Assembly (NCBI GenBank): GCA_031253835.1 | Contig: JAIRVP010000035.1 | Coordinates: 86,850 to 150,849, forward strand | Source of the DNA: Burkholderia sp. | GTDB lineage: Bacteria > Pseudomonadota > Gammaproteobacteria > Burkholderiales > Burkholderiaceae | Reading direction: 5' to 3' | DNA length: 64,000 nucleotides | Part shown: piece after piece, positions 9,281 to 19,890 of the stretch | How the letters are laid out: every line of letters starts with the position of its first letter | Numbering within the stretch: the first letter of the stretch is position 1 | The notes under the pieces: generated by a model | Seen by the model: the letters and a program-made list of their open reading frames with translations, nothing else | What the model was told of the DNA's origin: nothing | Databases searched by the model: none | Translations under genes and position numbers: made by a program

Positions 9281-10390
9281 ATGGAGCAGATGGATTGTGT
9301 CGTGATCGGCGCAGGTGTCGTCGGTCTGGCGATTGCGCGGGAACTGGCCGCGCGCGGGCGTGAAACGATCGTGCTCGAGGCGGCCGACGCGATCGGCACG
9401 GGCACGAGTTCGCGCAACAGCGAAGTGATTCACGCGGGGCTCTACTACCCGCGCGGGTCGCTGAAGGCGATGTCGTGCGTGCATGGCCGCGACATGCTGT
9501 ACGAATTCTGCGAAACGCACCACGTGCCGCACCGGCGCTCAGGCAAGCTGCTGGTCGCGACGAGCGCCGCGCAGGTGAAGCAGCTGAAGGCGATCGCCGC
9601 GCGCGCGGCCGAAAACGGCGTGCTCGACCTGATGCCGCTCACGCGTGCCGAGTCGCAGACGCTCGAGCCCCAGCTCGAATGCGTGGAGGCGCTGTTCTCG
9701 CCGTCGACGGGCATCGTCGACAGCCACCAGCTGATGCTCGCGCTGCTCGGCGACGCGGAGCGCGACGGCGCGATGTGCGCGCTGAAATCCCCGGTCGAAT
9801 CGATCGACGTGCTGCGCGGCGGGCGCTTCGTGGTGCGCACGGGCGGCGACGCGCCGACCGAGATCGAGGCCGCGTGCGTGATCAACAGCGCGGGCCTCGG
9901 TGCGCAGGCGCTCGCGCGCCGCACGCGCGGCCTCGACCCGCGCTGGGTGCCGCCGCTCTATCTCGCGCGCGGCAACTACTTCAGCCTGTCGGGCCGTGCG
10001 CCGTTCTCGCACCTGATCTACCCGATGCCCGATCGCGCGGGGCTCGGCGTGCACCTGACGCTCGATCTCGGCGGGCAGGCGCGCTTCGGCCCGGACGTCG
10101 AATGGTGCGATTCGCTGCGCTACGAAGTCGATCCGGCGCGTGCGACCGCGTTCTATGCGTCGATCCGCGCGTTCTGGCCGGGCCTGCCCGACGACGCGCT
10201 GCAGCCGGCGTATGCGGGCATCCGGCCGAAGCTCGCGGGGCCCGGCGAGCCGCCGGCCGATTTCATCGTGCAGGGCGCCGCGCAGCATGGCGTGCGCGGG
10301 CTCGTGAACCTGTTCGGCATCGAGTCGCCGGGGCTCACCGCGTCGCTCGCGCTCGCGCAGCGCGTGGGCGAGATGACCGCCTACCGCTGA
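9281..10390 (+). CDS. NAD(P)/FAD-dependent oxidoreductase, L-2-hydroxyglutarate oxidase-like
   Basis: A 369-residue flavoprotein of the DAO superfamily. The FAD-binding Rossmann motif [20 protein letters not shown] is at the N-terminus, followed by [21 protein letters not shown], a pattern typical of L-2-hydroxyglutarate oxidase (LhgO) relatives. The C-terminal FAD contact region is [16 protein letters not shown]. Start 9281 (MEQMDCVV) was chosen because the Rossmann fold begins there; 9290 is an equally possible in-frame ATG. A TACAAT box at 9235-9240 fits a promoter of its own even though the ATPase frame is open across it. The exact 2-hydroxyacid substrate is not known. Confidence 0.85.
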   Translation: MEQMDCVVIGAGVVGLAIARELAARGRETIVLEAADAIGTGTSSRNSEVIHAGLYYPRGSLKAMSCVHGRDMLYEFCETHHVPHRRSGKLLVATSAAQVKQLKAIAARAAENGVLDLMPLTRAESQTLEPQLECVEALFSPSTGIVDSHQLMLALLGDAERDGAMCALKSPVESIDVLRGGRFVVRTGGDAPTEIEAACVINSAGLGAQALARRTRGLDPRWVPPLYLARGNYFSLSGRAPFSHLIYPMPDRAGLGVHLTLDLGGQARFGPDVEWCDSLRYEVDPARATAFYASIRAFWPGLPDDALQPAYAGIRPKLAGPGEPPADFIVQGAAQHGVRGLVNLFGIESPGLTASLALAQRVGEMTAYR

Positions 10391-10486
10391 CGCGGCGCGC
10401 GCGTGACGGCCGTGTGAAATTCCTTATCTCTGGAATTTCGGCGCGCACATTTATTCGCTTGAGCGTTATTCTGTCGAACGGCTGTA

Positions 10487-10772
10487 CAGGGTCTGTCTAC
10501 CGATGGAACACGCATGCGTTGCCCCGAGAAGGGCCGCTCGCGAGGCGCGGGCCGCCGCGAATACTGGACGTATTCGCAAGGCGCGCAACGCGGCGAGCGG
10601 CCCTTCTCGGGGCAACCCCTAATCGAAATTGTGTCCACGGGAAGGCCCGAAATCGCCCGCATGGCGGCGTCGGTCGTCGCTTGTTTGGCTCGGCCAAACG
10701 GCGCTCCGTCCTCCTTGCCCTGCGAGCGATTTCGGGCCTTCGCATGCGTGTTCCATCGGTAGACAGACCCTG
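10487..10772. repeat. Nested inverted-repeat element (cloverleaf-like, 286 bp)
   Basis: Perfect 32-bp outer arms at 10487-10518 and 10741-10772 enclose two further long inverted repeats. One has 23-bp arms at 10519-10541 and 10593-10615, with an 8-bp inner stem at 10557-10564/10570-10577. The other has 15-bp arms at 10642-10656 and 10726-10740, with a GTTTGGC-TCG-GCCAAAC hairpin at 10683-10699 inside. Folded, it is a closed stem with two branches. It sits in the gap between the FAD oxidoreductase and HiPIP genes. The flanks carry GAACGGCT (10476) and GAACAGCT (10773), which might be a degraded target duplication. No transposase is present, so a MITE-like mobile repeat or a structured RNA are both possible. 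Confidence 0.85.
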
Positions 10773-10811
10773 GAACAGCTTTCAAACCAATAACGTTGGA
10801 GCGAGTCCCCC

Positions 10812-11123
10812 ATGAAAACATCCCGTCGGAGTTTCCTGATTACGAGCATTGGTGCCGTGTCCGCACTGGCGCTGTCGCGCGAAGCGCTGGCCGATGCGCC
10901 GATGCTGTCGGAAACGGATCCGACCGCCGTGGCGCTCGGCTACAAGGCCGATGCCACGAAGGTCGACAAGACGAAGTACCCGAAATACGCAGCGGGCCAG
11001 GATTGTGCGGCCTGCATGCTGTACCAGGGCAAGAAGGGCTCGGCATCGGGCCCGTGCGGCGCCTTCCCCGGCAAGCAGGTGTCGGCGAAGGGCTGGTGCA
11101 GCGCCTTCTCGAAGATGGGTTGA
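10812..11123 (+). CDS. High-potential iron-sulfur protein (HiPIP), Tat-exported
   Basis: A small periplasmic electron carrier of 103 residues. The N-terminus has a twin-arginine signal (SRRSFLIT, hydrophobic stretch, cleavage near ALADA), so the protein is exported folded with its cofactor. The mature part contains four cysteines in HiPIP spacing, C65-x2-C68-x13-C82-x13-C96, to bind one 4Fe-4S cluster. Family members shuttle electrons from cytochrome bc1 to oxidases or reaction centres. Here the redox partner is unknown. The gene stands alone between the inverted-repeat element, which ends 39 bp upstream, and a strong terminator. Any promoter must lie in or near the repeat element. Confidence 0.95.
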   Translation: MKTSRRSFLITSIGAVSALALSREALADAPMLSETDPTAVALGYKADATKVDKTKYPKYAAGQDCAACMLYQGKKGSASGPCGAFPGKQVSAKGWCSAFSKMG

Positions 11124-11166
11124 GTCCGTGCGGCATCGTGCGATGCCGCATTGTGGCGAAAACCGC

Positions 11167-11203
11167 AAAACGCCCGCCGTCGAACGATGGCGGGCGTTTT
11201 TTA
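11167..11203 (+). terminator. Rho-independent terminator of the HiPIP gene
   Basis: Perfect 9-bp stem ACGCCCGCC / GGCGGGCGT (11170-11178 and 11189-11197) followed by six T, 43 bp after the HiPIP stop codon. Confidence 0.9.
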
Positions 11204-11313
11204 TTGCTTGAAAACGGTTCCGTCGCTTTCTACACTCGCTGCAAACCTGCGCGCCGCGGCCCACCCGCGCGCCGCACCGCCCGACACGGCGAATTCACGA
11301 GGACGAGGCACGC

Positions 11314-12621
11314 ATGGCGACGATTGCGAATTCAACGAAAACGATCCGGCCCGAGCGTGCGCTGAACCGCCGCGCGGTGGCGGCCGCCGTGATCGGCAAC
11401 GCGCTCGAGTGGTACGACTTCACGGTGTTCGGCTTCATGACGGTCGTGATCGCCGAGCTGTTCTTCCCGACGTCCAGCGAATACTCGTCGCTGCTCCTCA
11501 CCACCGCGACGTTCGGCGTCGCGTTCTTCATGCGCCCGATCGGCGGCATCGTGTTCGGGCTGTACGCGGACCGCGCGGGCCGCAAGGCCGCGCTGTCGCT
11601 CGTGATCCTGCTGATGACGGCCGGCATCTTCCTGCTCGCGATCGCGCCGCCCTATGCGGCGATCGGCATCGGCGGCCCGATCCTGATCGTGCTCGGCCGG
11701 CTGTTGCAGGGCTTCTCCGCGGGCGGCGAATTCGGCAGCGCGACGGCGCTGCTGATCGAAGCCGCGCCGTTCTCGAAACGCGGCTTCTACGGCAGCTGGC
11801 AGATGGCGAGCCAGGCGGCCGCGCTGCTGATCGGCGCGCTCGTCGGCGCGGCCGTCACGCGCGGGCTGTCGCACGACGCGCTGCGCAGCTGGGGCTGGCG
11901 CGTGCCGTTCATCCTCGGGCTCGTGATCGGCCCGATCGGCTTCTACATCCGCCGCCATCTCGCCGATTCCGAAGCGTTCCTGCATGCGCAGCAGAGCGCG
12001 CGCCGCGCGACGCTCGGCGAAGTGTTCACGCGCCACCCGCGCGAGGTGCTGTGCGGGCTCGGCTCGGTGATCGCGCTGACGGTGACGATCTACGTGCTGA
12101 TCAGCTATCTGCCGACCTTCGCGGTGAAGCAGCTGAAGCTGCCGTACGCGGAATCGTTCTACGCGGTGATCGTCGGCAACCTGCTGCTGATGGTGCTGTC
12201 GCCGGTCGCCGGCGCATGGTCCGATCGCATCGGCCGCAAGGGGCTGTCGCTGTGGTCGCTGGTGCTGACGCTCGCGCTGATGTATCCGCTGTTCGCGTGG
12301 CTCGACGCGGCGCCGAGCATCGGGCGGCTGATCGCGGTGCAGGCCGTGCTGTCGGTGACGCTCGCGGGCTACTACGGGCCGTTCGGCGCGATGATCGCCG
12401 AGCTGTTCCCGGCCAACGTGCGCTCGACCGGGCTGTCGATCGCATACAACGTCGCGGTGATGCTGTTCGGCGGCTTCGGGCAGTTCATCGTCACGTGGCT
12501 GATCAAGGTCACGGGCACGCCGCTCGCGCCGACCTACTACGTGATGGCCGGGATCGCGCTGTCGATCGTCGCGGTCGCGTTCGTGCCCGCGCGCAGTGCC
12601 GATCTCGACGCGCCGGCGTGA
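11314..12621 (+). CDS. MFS transporter, metabolite:H+ symporter (MHS) type
   Basis: A 435-residue inner-membrane proton symporter of the MHS branch of the major facilitator superfamily (relatives: ProP, ShiA, citrate and alpha-ketoglutarate permeases). Visible signatures are the N-terminal NALEWYDFTVFGFM, the loop 2-3 motif GLYADRAGRKAAL, GRLLQGFSAGGEFGSAT in the fourth and fifth helices, and the second-half equivalent AGAWSDRIGRKGL. Twelve helices are expected. The ATG at 11314 has GAGG 7 bp upstream. It is followed by a 321-bp spacer before dppA and appears to be its own unit. The carried metabolite cannot be deduced; organic acids or betaine-like compounds are typical. Confidence 0.9.
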   Translation: MATIANSTKTIRPERALNRRAVAAAVIGNALEWYDFTVFGFMTVVIAELFFPTSSEYSSLLLTTATFGVAFFMRPIGGIVFGLYADRAGRKAALSLVILLMTAGIFLLAIAPPYAAIGIGGPILIVLGRLLQGFSAGGEFGSATALLIEAAPFSKRGFYGSWQMASQAAALLIGALVGAAVTRGLSHDALRSWGWRVPFILGLVIGPIGFYIRRHLADSEAFLHAQQSARRATLGEVFTRHPREVLCGLGSVIALTVTIYVLISYLPTFAVKQLKLPYAESFYAVIVGNLLLMVLSPVAGAWSDRIGRKGLSLWSLVLTLALMYPLFAWLDAAPSIGRLIAVQAVLSVTLAGYYGPFGAMIAELFPANVRSTGLSIAYNVAVMLFGGFGQFIVTWLIKVTGTPLAPTYYVMAGIALSIVAVAFVPARSADLDAPA

Positions 12622-12942
12622 TCGCATGACGGATTGAAGACGGTCATCGGATCGTTTCGCAAATCGCAATGATGGGCGGCCAAACGATGAAAACAGCCGG
12701 CCGAACCCACGCGTTCGCGCCCGAATTGTTTAGTCGCCGAACGAAACTTGCGCCGGATGAACGGAACTGTCGCTCGCGCGCGTTTTCGCATTTTTTACCC
12801 ACACCAAACATCGGCAAAAACCCGTGCGTGGGTATCTAGAAGAGTTTTTTCTCCAGCTTGTTGCCACGTCGTTAGCTCAAGTAATATCCGCGTACGCCGG
12901 CCCCTGGCGGGACCGGTTCCGATCTGGAGACCTGGAGGAAAC
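12622..12942 (+). promoter_or_regulatory. dppA upstream region and leader
   Basis: This 321-bp gene-free stretch should hold the dpp promoter. It contains the dyad TTTAGT-N6-ACGAAA at 12729-12746 (listed separately), a C/A-rich segment at 12797-12810, and a hairpin made by ACCCAC (12797-12802) and GTGGGT (12828-12833). A T-run at 12843-12848 follows. A clear sigma-70 -35/-10 pair was not found. The ribosome-binding site GGAGGA lies 7 bp before the dppA start. Confidence 0.45.
12729..12746. promoter_or_regulatory. Candidate operator TTTAGT-N6-ACGAAA upstream of dppA
   Basis: The half-sites TTTAGT and ACGAAA are identical to those of a dyad (N3 spacing) between the XRE-cupin regulator and the M24 peptidase at 30148-30162. 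The 6-base spacer differs from the 3-base spacer there, so shared binding is a hypothesis only. Confidence 0.3.
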
Positions 12943-14571
12943 ATGGAATACAACCGTCTGTTGCACACCCTGCGTGTTACCGCCATTGCAGGCGTGGCAG
13001 CGGCATCGCTCGGCGTCGCGGGCTCTGCATTCGCACAGATCCCGAACAAAACGCTCGTCTACTGCTCAGAAGGCAGCCCGGCGGGTTTTGATTCCGCGCA
13101 ATTTACGACCGGCGTTGATTTCACCGCCGCCACGTTCACCGTCTACAACCGTCTCGTCGAATTCGAGCGCGGCGGCACGAAGGTCGAGCCGGGCCTCGCC
13201 GAGAAGTGGGACGTATCGTCCGACGGCAAGGTGTACACGTTCCACCTGCGCCACGGCGTGAAGTTCCACACGACCGACTTCTTCAAGCCGACGCGTGAAT
13301 TCAACGCGGACGACGTGCTGTTCACGTTCCAGCGCATGCTCGACCCGAACCAGGCGTTCCGCAAGGCCTACCCGGTGTCGTTCCCGTACTTCACCGACAT
13401 GGGCCTCGACAAGCTGATCACGAAGGTCGAGAAGGTCGATCCGTACACCGTGAAGTTCACGCTGGCCGAGCCGAATGCGCCGTTCATCCAGAACATGGCG
13501 ATGGAATTCGCATCGATCCTGTCGGCCGAATACGGCGACCAGCTGATGAAGGCAGGCAAGGCCGCCGACATCAACCAGAAGCCGGTCGGCACGGGCCCGT
13601 TCATCTTCCGCAGCTACACGAAGGACGCGACGATCCGTTTCGACGGCAATCCTGATTACTGGAAGAAGGGCGAAGTGAAGCTGTCGAAGCTGATCTTCTC
13701 GATCACGCCGGATCCGGGCGTGCGCGTGCAGAAGATCAAGCGCAACGAATGCCAGGTGATGAGCTATCCGCGCCCGGCCGACATCTCGACGCTGAAGGCC
13801 GACTCGGGCATCGACATGCCGTCGCAGGCCGGCTTCAACCTCGGCTACCTCGCGTACAACGTCGAGCACAAGCCGGTCGACAAGCTCGAAGTGCGTCAGG
13901 CGCTCGACATGGCGATCAACAAGAAGGCGATCCTCGAGTCCGTGTACCAGGGTGCCGGCCAGGCTGCGACCGCGCCGGTGCCGCCGACCCAATGGTCGTA
14001 CGACAAGAACCTGAAGATGGCCGCCTACGACACCGCGAAGGCGAAGGCGCTGCTCGCGAAGGCCGGCTATGCGAACGGTTTCGAGATCACGCTGTGGGCG
14101 ATGCCCGTGCAGCGCGCGTACAACCCGAACGCCCGCCTGATGGCCGAGATGATCCAGGCCGACTGGGCGAAGATCGGCGTGAAGGCGAAGATCGTCACGT
14201 ACGAGTGGGGCGAGTACATCAAGCGCGCGCACTCGGGTGAGCAGGACACGATGCTGATCGGCTGGACGGGCGACAACGGCGATCCGGACAACTGGCTCGG
14301 CACGCTGCTCGGCTGCGAAGCGATCAAGGGCAACAACTTCTCGCACTGGTGCTACAAGCCGTTCGACGAGCTGGTCCAGAAGGGCCGCACGACGACGGGC
14401 CAGGACGCGCGGACGAAGCTCTACACGCAGGCCCAGCAGATCTTCGCGCAACAGCTGCCGTTCTCGCCGATCGCGAACTCGACGGTCTACCAGCCGGTGC
14501 GCAAGAACGTGGTCGACATGCGTATCGAACCGCTCGGCTATGCCCGCTTCGACGGTGTTAGCGTGAAGTAA
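12943..14571 (+). CDS. dppA: Dipeptide ABC transporter, periplasmic binding protein
   Basis: Periplasmic solute-binding protein of the SBP family 5 (DppA/OppA), 542 residues, which matches DppA (about 535). A Sec signal peptide (hydrophobic stretch VTAIAGVAAASLGVAG, cleavage after AFA) is followed by the mature start QIPNKTLVYCSEGSPAGFD. The family signature is visible around VEPGLAEKWDVSSDGKVYTFHLRHGVKFH. The ATG at 12943 is supported by GGAGGA and by the signal peptide; longer readings to 12748 have no family character. It heads the five-gene dppABCDF operon. Dipeptides are the expected substrate, but relatives bind haem, delta-aminolevulinate or glutathione. Confidence 0.95.
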   Translation: MEYNRLLHTLRVTAIAGVAAASLGVAGSAFAQIPNKTLVYCSEGSPAGFDSAQFTTGVDFTAATFTVYNRLVEFERGGTKVEPGLAEKWDVSSDGKVYTFHLRHGVKFHTTDFFKPTREFNADDVLFTFQRMLDPNQAFRKAYPVSFPYFTDMGLDKLITKVEKVDPYTVKFTLAEPNAPFIQNMAMEFASILSAEYGDQLMKAGKAADINQKPVGTGPFIFRSYTKDATIRFDGNPDYWKKGEVKLSKLIFSITPDPGVRVQKIKRNECQVMSYPRPADISTLKADSGIDMPSQAGFNLGYLAYNVEHKPVDKLEVRQALDMAINKKAILESVYQGAGQAATAPVPPTQWSYDKNLKMAAYDTAKAKALLAKAGYANGFEITLWAMPVQRAYNPNARLMAEMIQADWAKIGVKAKIVTYEWGEYIKRAHSGEQDTMLIGWTGDNGDPDNWLGTLLGCEAIKGNNFSHWCYKPFDELVQKGRTTTGQDARTKLYTQAQQIFAQQLPFSPIANSTVYQPVRKNVVDMRIEPLGYARFDGVSVK

Positions 14572-14681
14572 CACGCCTGTCGTAAGCTGTCGCGAAGACC
14601 GGCTAACTCATCCGGCGGCGGGAGGCCAAAAGCTTCCCGTCGCCGGTCGCACATTTCCCACAAGAAAATACGAGACGCATC

Positions 14682-15692
14682 ATGTTCAGATTCGTGTTGC
14701 GCCGCGTGGGGATGATGATTCCGACTTTCATCGGCATCACCATCCTGGCGTTTGCGCTGATTCACCTGATACCGGGCGACCCCATCGAAGTGATGATGGG
14801 CGAGCGCGGCGTCGATCCCGCGATGCACGCAGAGGCGATGAAACGCCTCGGGCTCGACCAGCCGCTGCCCGTGCAGTACCTCCACTACATCGGCCGTGCG
14901 CTGCACGGCGATCTCGGCACGTCGATCATCACCAACACGAGCGTCGCGGGCGAATTCTTCGCGCGTTTCCCGGCGACCGTCGAGCTGTCGCTGTGCGCGC
15001 TCGTGTTCGCGCTCGCGGTCGGGCTGCCGGCCGGCGTGATCGCCGCGCTGCGGCGCGGCTCGGTCGTCGACCACGGCGTGATGGGCACCGCGCTCACCGG
15101 CTATTCGATGCCGATCTTCTGGTGGGGGCTGATCCTCATCATGGTGTTTTCGTCGTACCTCGGCTGGACGCCCGTGTCGGGGCGCATCGCGGTCGAATAC
15201 GACTTCCCGCACCCGACGGGCTTCATGCTGATCGACGCGCTGCTCGCGCCGGACGAAGGCTCGTTCAAGTCGGCGGTCAGCCACCTGATCCTGCCCGCGA
15301 TCGTGCTCGGCACGATCCCGCTCGCGGTGATCGCGCGGATGACGCGCTCGTCGATGCTCGAAGTGCTGCGCGAGGACTACATCCGCACCGCACGCGCGAA
15401 AGGGCTGTCGCCCGTGCGCGTGATCGTCGTGCATGCGCTGCGCAACGCGCTGATCCCGGTCGTCACCGTGATCGGCCTGCAGATCAGCACGCTGCTCGCG
15501 GGCGCGGTGCTGACCGAGACGCTCTTTTCGTGGCCCGGTGTCGGCAAGTGGCTGATCGATGCGATCGGCCGCCGCGACTATCCGGTCGTCCAGGGCGGCA
15601 TCCTGTTGATCGCGACGCTCGTGATCGTCGTGAACCTGGTCGTCGACCTGCTGTACGGCGTGCTGAATCCGCGCATCCGCCACACGAGGTAA
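14682..15692 (+). CDS. dppB: Dipeptide ABC transporter permease DppB
   Basis: Inner-membrane permease of the dipeptide importer, 336 residues (E. coli DppB 339). The N-terminus MFRFVLRRVGMMIPTFIGIT is the usual first helix. The large periplasmic loop and the C-terminal EAA loop (YIRTARAKGLSPVRVIVVHALRNA), which docks onto the ATPases, are present. It follows dppA after 110 bp and precedes dppC by 4 bp. The dppA-dppB spacer contains no evident terminator. Confidence 0.95.
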   Translation: MFRFVLRRVGMMIPTFIGITILAFALIHLIPGDPIEVMMGERGVDPAMHAEAMKRLGLDQPLPVQYLHYIGRALHGDLGTSIITNTSVAGEFFARFPATVELSLCALVFALAVGLPAGVIAALRRGSVVDHGVMGTALTGYSMPIFWWGLILIMVFSSYLGWTPVSGRIAVEYDFPHPTGFMLIDALLAPDEGSFKSAVSHLILPAIVLGTIPLAVIARMTRSSMLEVLREDYIRTARAKGLSPVRVIVVHALRNALIPVVTVIGLQISTLLAGAVLTETLFSWPGVGKWLIDAIGRRDYPVVQGGILLIATLVIVVNLVVDLLYGVLNPRIRHTR

Positions 15693-15696
15693 TCCC

Positions 15697-16614
15697 ATGA
15701 GCAATCTGCAAAACACCCTGCCGACCGAATCCGCGCCGGTCGGCGGCCGTGCGCTCGCGCTGCGCGAGTTCTGGGCCAACTTCTCGCGCAACCGCGGCGC
15801 CGTCGGCGCCGGCATCGTCGTGATCGCGCTGATCCTCGTCGCGCTGCTCGCGCCGCTGCTCGCGCCGCACAGCCCGGTCGAGCAATACCGCGACTACGTG
15901 AAGATCCCGCCCGCCTGGCTCGACGGCGGCAACTGGAAATTCATCCTCGGCACCGACGAAGCGGGCCGCGACATTCTTTCGCGGCTGATGTTCGGCGCGC
16001 GGATGTCGTTCTGGATCGGCTTCGTGTCGGTCGTGCTCGCGCTGGTCCCCGGCGTCGTGCTCGGGCTCGTCGCCGCGTTCTTCCAGAAGTGGGCCGACAC
16101 GCCCGTGATGCGCATCATGGACGTGCTGCTCGCGCTGCCGTCGCTGCTGCTCGCGGTCGCGGTCGTCGCGATCATCGGCCCGGGCCTCACCAACACGATG
16201 TTCGCGATCGCGATCGTCGCGCTGCCGGCCTACGTGCGCCTCACGCGCGCCTCGGCGCTCGGCGAGCTGCAGAAGGAATACGTGACGGCGTCGCGCGTGG
16301 CCGGTGCCGGCACGCTGCGCCTGATGTTCTCGCAGGTGCTGCCCAACTGCACGGCGCCGCTGATCGTGCTGGCGACGCTCTGCTTCTCGTCGGCGATCCT
16401 CGACGCGGCCGCGCTCGGCTTCCTCGGCCTCGGCGTGCAGCCGCCGACCGCCGAGTGGGGCGCGATGCTGGCTTCCGCGCGCGACTACATCGACAACGCG
16501 TGGTGGATCGTGACGATGCCGGGCCTGTCGATCCTGATTTCGGTGCTCGCGATCAACCTGCTCGGCGACGGGCTGCGTGACGCGCTCGATCCCAAACTGA
16601 AACGGATGGCCTGA
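15697..16614 (+). CDS. dppC: Dipeptide ABC transporter permease DppC
   Basis: Second permease of the importer, 305 residues (E. coli DppC 300). The N-terminal oligopeptide-permease-C segment ([17 protein letters not shown]) and the motif [21 protein letters not shown] are typical. The EAA loop is [24 protein letters not shown]. It pairs with DppB to form the membrane channel. The genes are packed: 4 bp after dppB, and the dppD ATG starts 1 bp after its stop. Confidence 0.95.
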   Translation: MSNLQNTLPTESAPVGGRALALREFWANFSRNRGAVGAGIVVIALILVALLAPLLAPHSPVEQYRDYVKIPPAWLDGGNWKFILGTDEAGRDILSRLMFGARMSFWIGFVSVVLALVPGVVLGLVAAFFQKWADTPVMRIMDVLLALPSLLLAVAVVAIIGPGLTNTMFAIAIVALPAYVRLTRASALGELQKEYVTASRVAGAGTLRLMFSQVLPNCTAPLIVLATLCFSSAILDAAALGFLGLGVQPPTAEWGAMLASARDYIDNAWWIVTMPGLSILISVLAINLLGDGLRDALDPKLKRMA

Positions 16615-16615
16615 C

Positions 16616-17610
16616 ATGAGCAACAATCTTCTGACCATCCGCAATCTCGCGGTGAACTTCAACGGCCTGCCTGCTGTCGACCGGATCAACCTGTCGGTCG
16701 CGCCGGGCGAGGTGGTGGGCGTCGTCGGCGAATCGGGCTCGGGCAAGAGCGTGACGATGATGGCGCTGATGGGCCTGATCGACGCACCGGGCAAGGTGAC
16801 GGCCGACGAGGTGACGTTCAACGGCGTCGACCTGCTGAAGGCGTCGCCGAAGGCGCGCCGCAAGATCGTCGGCAAGGACATCGCGATGGTGTTCCAGGAC
16901 GCGCTGACGAGCCTGAACCCGAGCTACACGGTCGGCTACCAGATCAAGGAGGTGCTGAAGCTGCACGAAGGCCTGCGCGGCGACGCGCTGCACCGGCGCG
17001 CGCTCGAACTGCTCGACCAGGTCGGCATTCCCGATGCGAAGAACCGCATCGCGTCGTTCCCGCACCAGATGTCGGGCGGGATGAACCAGCGCGTGATGAT
17101 CGCGATGGCCGCCGCGTGCAACCCGAAGCTGCTGATCGCCGACGAGCCGACCACCGCGCTCGACGTGACGATCCAGGCGCAGATCATGGATCTGCTCGTG
17201 AAGCTGCAGAAGGAACGCGGGATGGCGCTCGTGCTGATCTCGCACGACCTGGCCGTGGTGTCGGAGGTCGCGCAGCGCGTCGCGGTGATGTACGCGGGCG
17301 AGATCATCGAGACCAACAGCGTGCCCGACGTCTTCCGCGCGCCGCATCATCCGTACACGGAAGCGTTGCTCGCGGCGATTCCCGAGCACAATCAGGGGGC
17401 GCGTCGCCTTGCCGCATTGCCCGGCATGGTGCCGGGCCGCGATGATCGCCCGTCCGGGTGCCTGTTCGCGCCGCGCTGCAAGTATGTCGTCGACGATTGC
17501 CGCAAGGCGCGGCCGGCGCTCGACACGCTGGTGTCCGGCAACGATGCGATGCGCGCGCGCTGCATCAAGCCGCTCAATGTTTCCAACCTCGACCTGACGG
17601 GAGGCGCACG

Positions 17611-17614
<4 letters not shown>
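16616..17614 (+). CDS. dppD: Dipeptide ABC transporter ATPase DppD
   Basis: One of two ATPases that drive the importer, 332 residues (E. coli DppD 327). Walker A is GESGSGKS, the Q-loop lies in [13 protein letters not shown], the signature reads [11 protein letters not shown] (the usual Q of SGGQ replaced by M, as is common in DppD/OppD), and Walker B is [12 protein letters not shown] followed by the switch His in LISHDL. The C-terminal oligopeptide/dipeptide extension has the cysteine pattern [15 protein letters not shown], which in relatives binds a 4Fe-4S cluster. Its stop overlaps the dppF start (ATGA), implying coupled translation. Confidence 0.95.
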
Positions 17615-18613
<999 letters not shown>

Positions 18614-18621
<8 letters not shown>

Positions 18622-19759
18622 AGCGTTGGCGGCGCGCGTGTCCGGCGTGCGCCGTGCGGGGACGAGCGGTGCGCGCGTGATGCGCGCGTACCGCGACGCG
18701 CGGCGCTGGAGCGTGCGTACCGTCACGGGCGTGGCGCTGGCCGGCGCGTGCGTGGCGGCCAGCCTCGTGGTTCCCGTCGAATCCGCGCGCGCCGAAGGGC
18801 GCGCGCCGGCCACTTCACCGATCCATCCGTCGCAAGTCCCGCCGCCCGGCATGAGCCTGCCGGGCTTCCACGCCCCGTCCGTATCGGACGGCACGGTGTC
18901 GCGCGGCACCGTGCGCGTGCAGCCCGCGCGCATGCCGTTCTACGTCGCGACCAAGGGCAACGTCACGCTGTACGTGCTCGGCACGCTGCACACGGGCGAC
19001 CCGTCCGATTACCCGAGCGCGCAGCCGTTCCGGCCGCGCATCCTGGCGGCGCTCGCCGCGTCGCCGACGCTCGCGCTCGAGCTGTCGCCCGACGACCTGC
19101 TCGAATCGCAGGACGATGTCTCGAAGTACGGCGTGTGCCGCTACCCGTGCCTGCAGCGCCTGCTGCCCGAGCCGCTGTGGCAGCGGCTCGCGGCGCGCCT
19201 GCGCGGCAACCCGGCCGCGCTCGTCGAGATCCGCAAGATGCGGCCGTGGCTCGCGGCGCTCGTCGTCGAGACCTACGATTCGCTGTCGGCCGGCCTGCAG
19301 ACCGAGTACGGCACCGAGGCGCAGCTGCAGAACGTATTCCTGAAGAAGAAGGGCGGCCGCGTGATCGGGCTCGAGACGCTCGCCGAACAGATGCGCGCGT
19401 TCACCGGGCTGACGCTGGCCGAGCAGCGCGAGATGCTCGCGCAGGACATGGTGCAGACGCCCGCGCAGAACGCCGACGACATCAAGGCGCTGCACCGGCT
19501 GTGGCGAATTGGCGACGCCGATGCGATCTCCGCGTGGGCTGTCGCGAAGAGCGAGCGGCTCGCGCGCTCGAAGGCGCTGTCGGCGTCGATCGACAACAAG
19601 ATCGTGTACGAGCGCAACCGGCGCTTCGTTGCACGAATGACCGCAATCGCCGCGCCGAACCGGCCGCTGTTCGTCGCGATCGGCGCGCTGCATCTGGGCG
19701 GCCCGCGCGGCGTGCTCGAATTGTTGCGTCAACAAGGTTACAGCGTCGACGCGAACTGA
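18614..19759 (+). CDS. TraB/GumN family protein
   Basis: A 381-residue TraB/GumN-family protein. The two conserved histidine motifs of the family are present: LYVLGTLHTGDPSDYP near residue 120 and VAIGALHLGGPRGVLELL near the C-terminus, with the intervening LALELSPDDL. These motifs resemble the metal sites of Tiki and EreA-type hydrolases, but GumN-like proteins have no settled activity. A hydrophobic stretch (VTGVALAGACVAASLVV) after a basic segment suggests export. The true start could be the ATG at 18614, which overlaps dppF by 8 bp, or the one at 18680, closer to the signal. The overlap implies co-transcription with dpp. Confidence 0.75.
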
Positions 19760-19890
19760 TCGTCGTCGTCGCGTCCGAACCGATCCTCCCCTGTTTGATC
19801 GACGTCGCCCGCGCAACGTCAAACGCCTGTATGGGCACGCGATTCGATAAGGAAAACCCTCGATTCGTCGGAAAATAGCGTTTCAAACGA

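Noticed and set aside
10497..10762. Two 82-codon ORFs, one on each strand, inside the inverted-repeat element
   Set aside because: Both end in the same residues because the outer arms are a perfect inverted repeat; composition is that of structured DNA and no ribosome-binding sites are seen.
12797..12833. Hairpin in the dppA leader as a riboswitch
   Set aside because: A single 6-bp stem with a 25-base loop, no conserved riboswitch core recognised.
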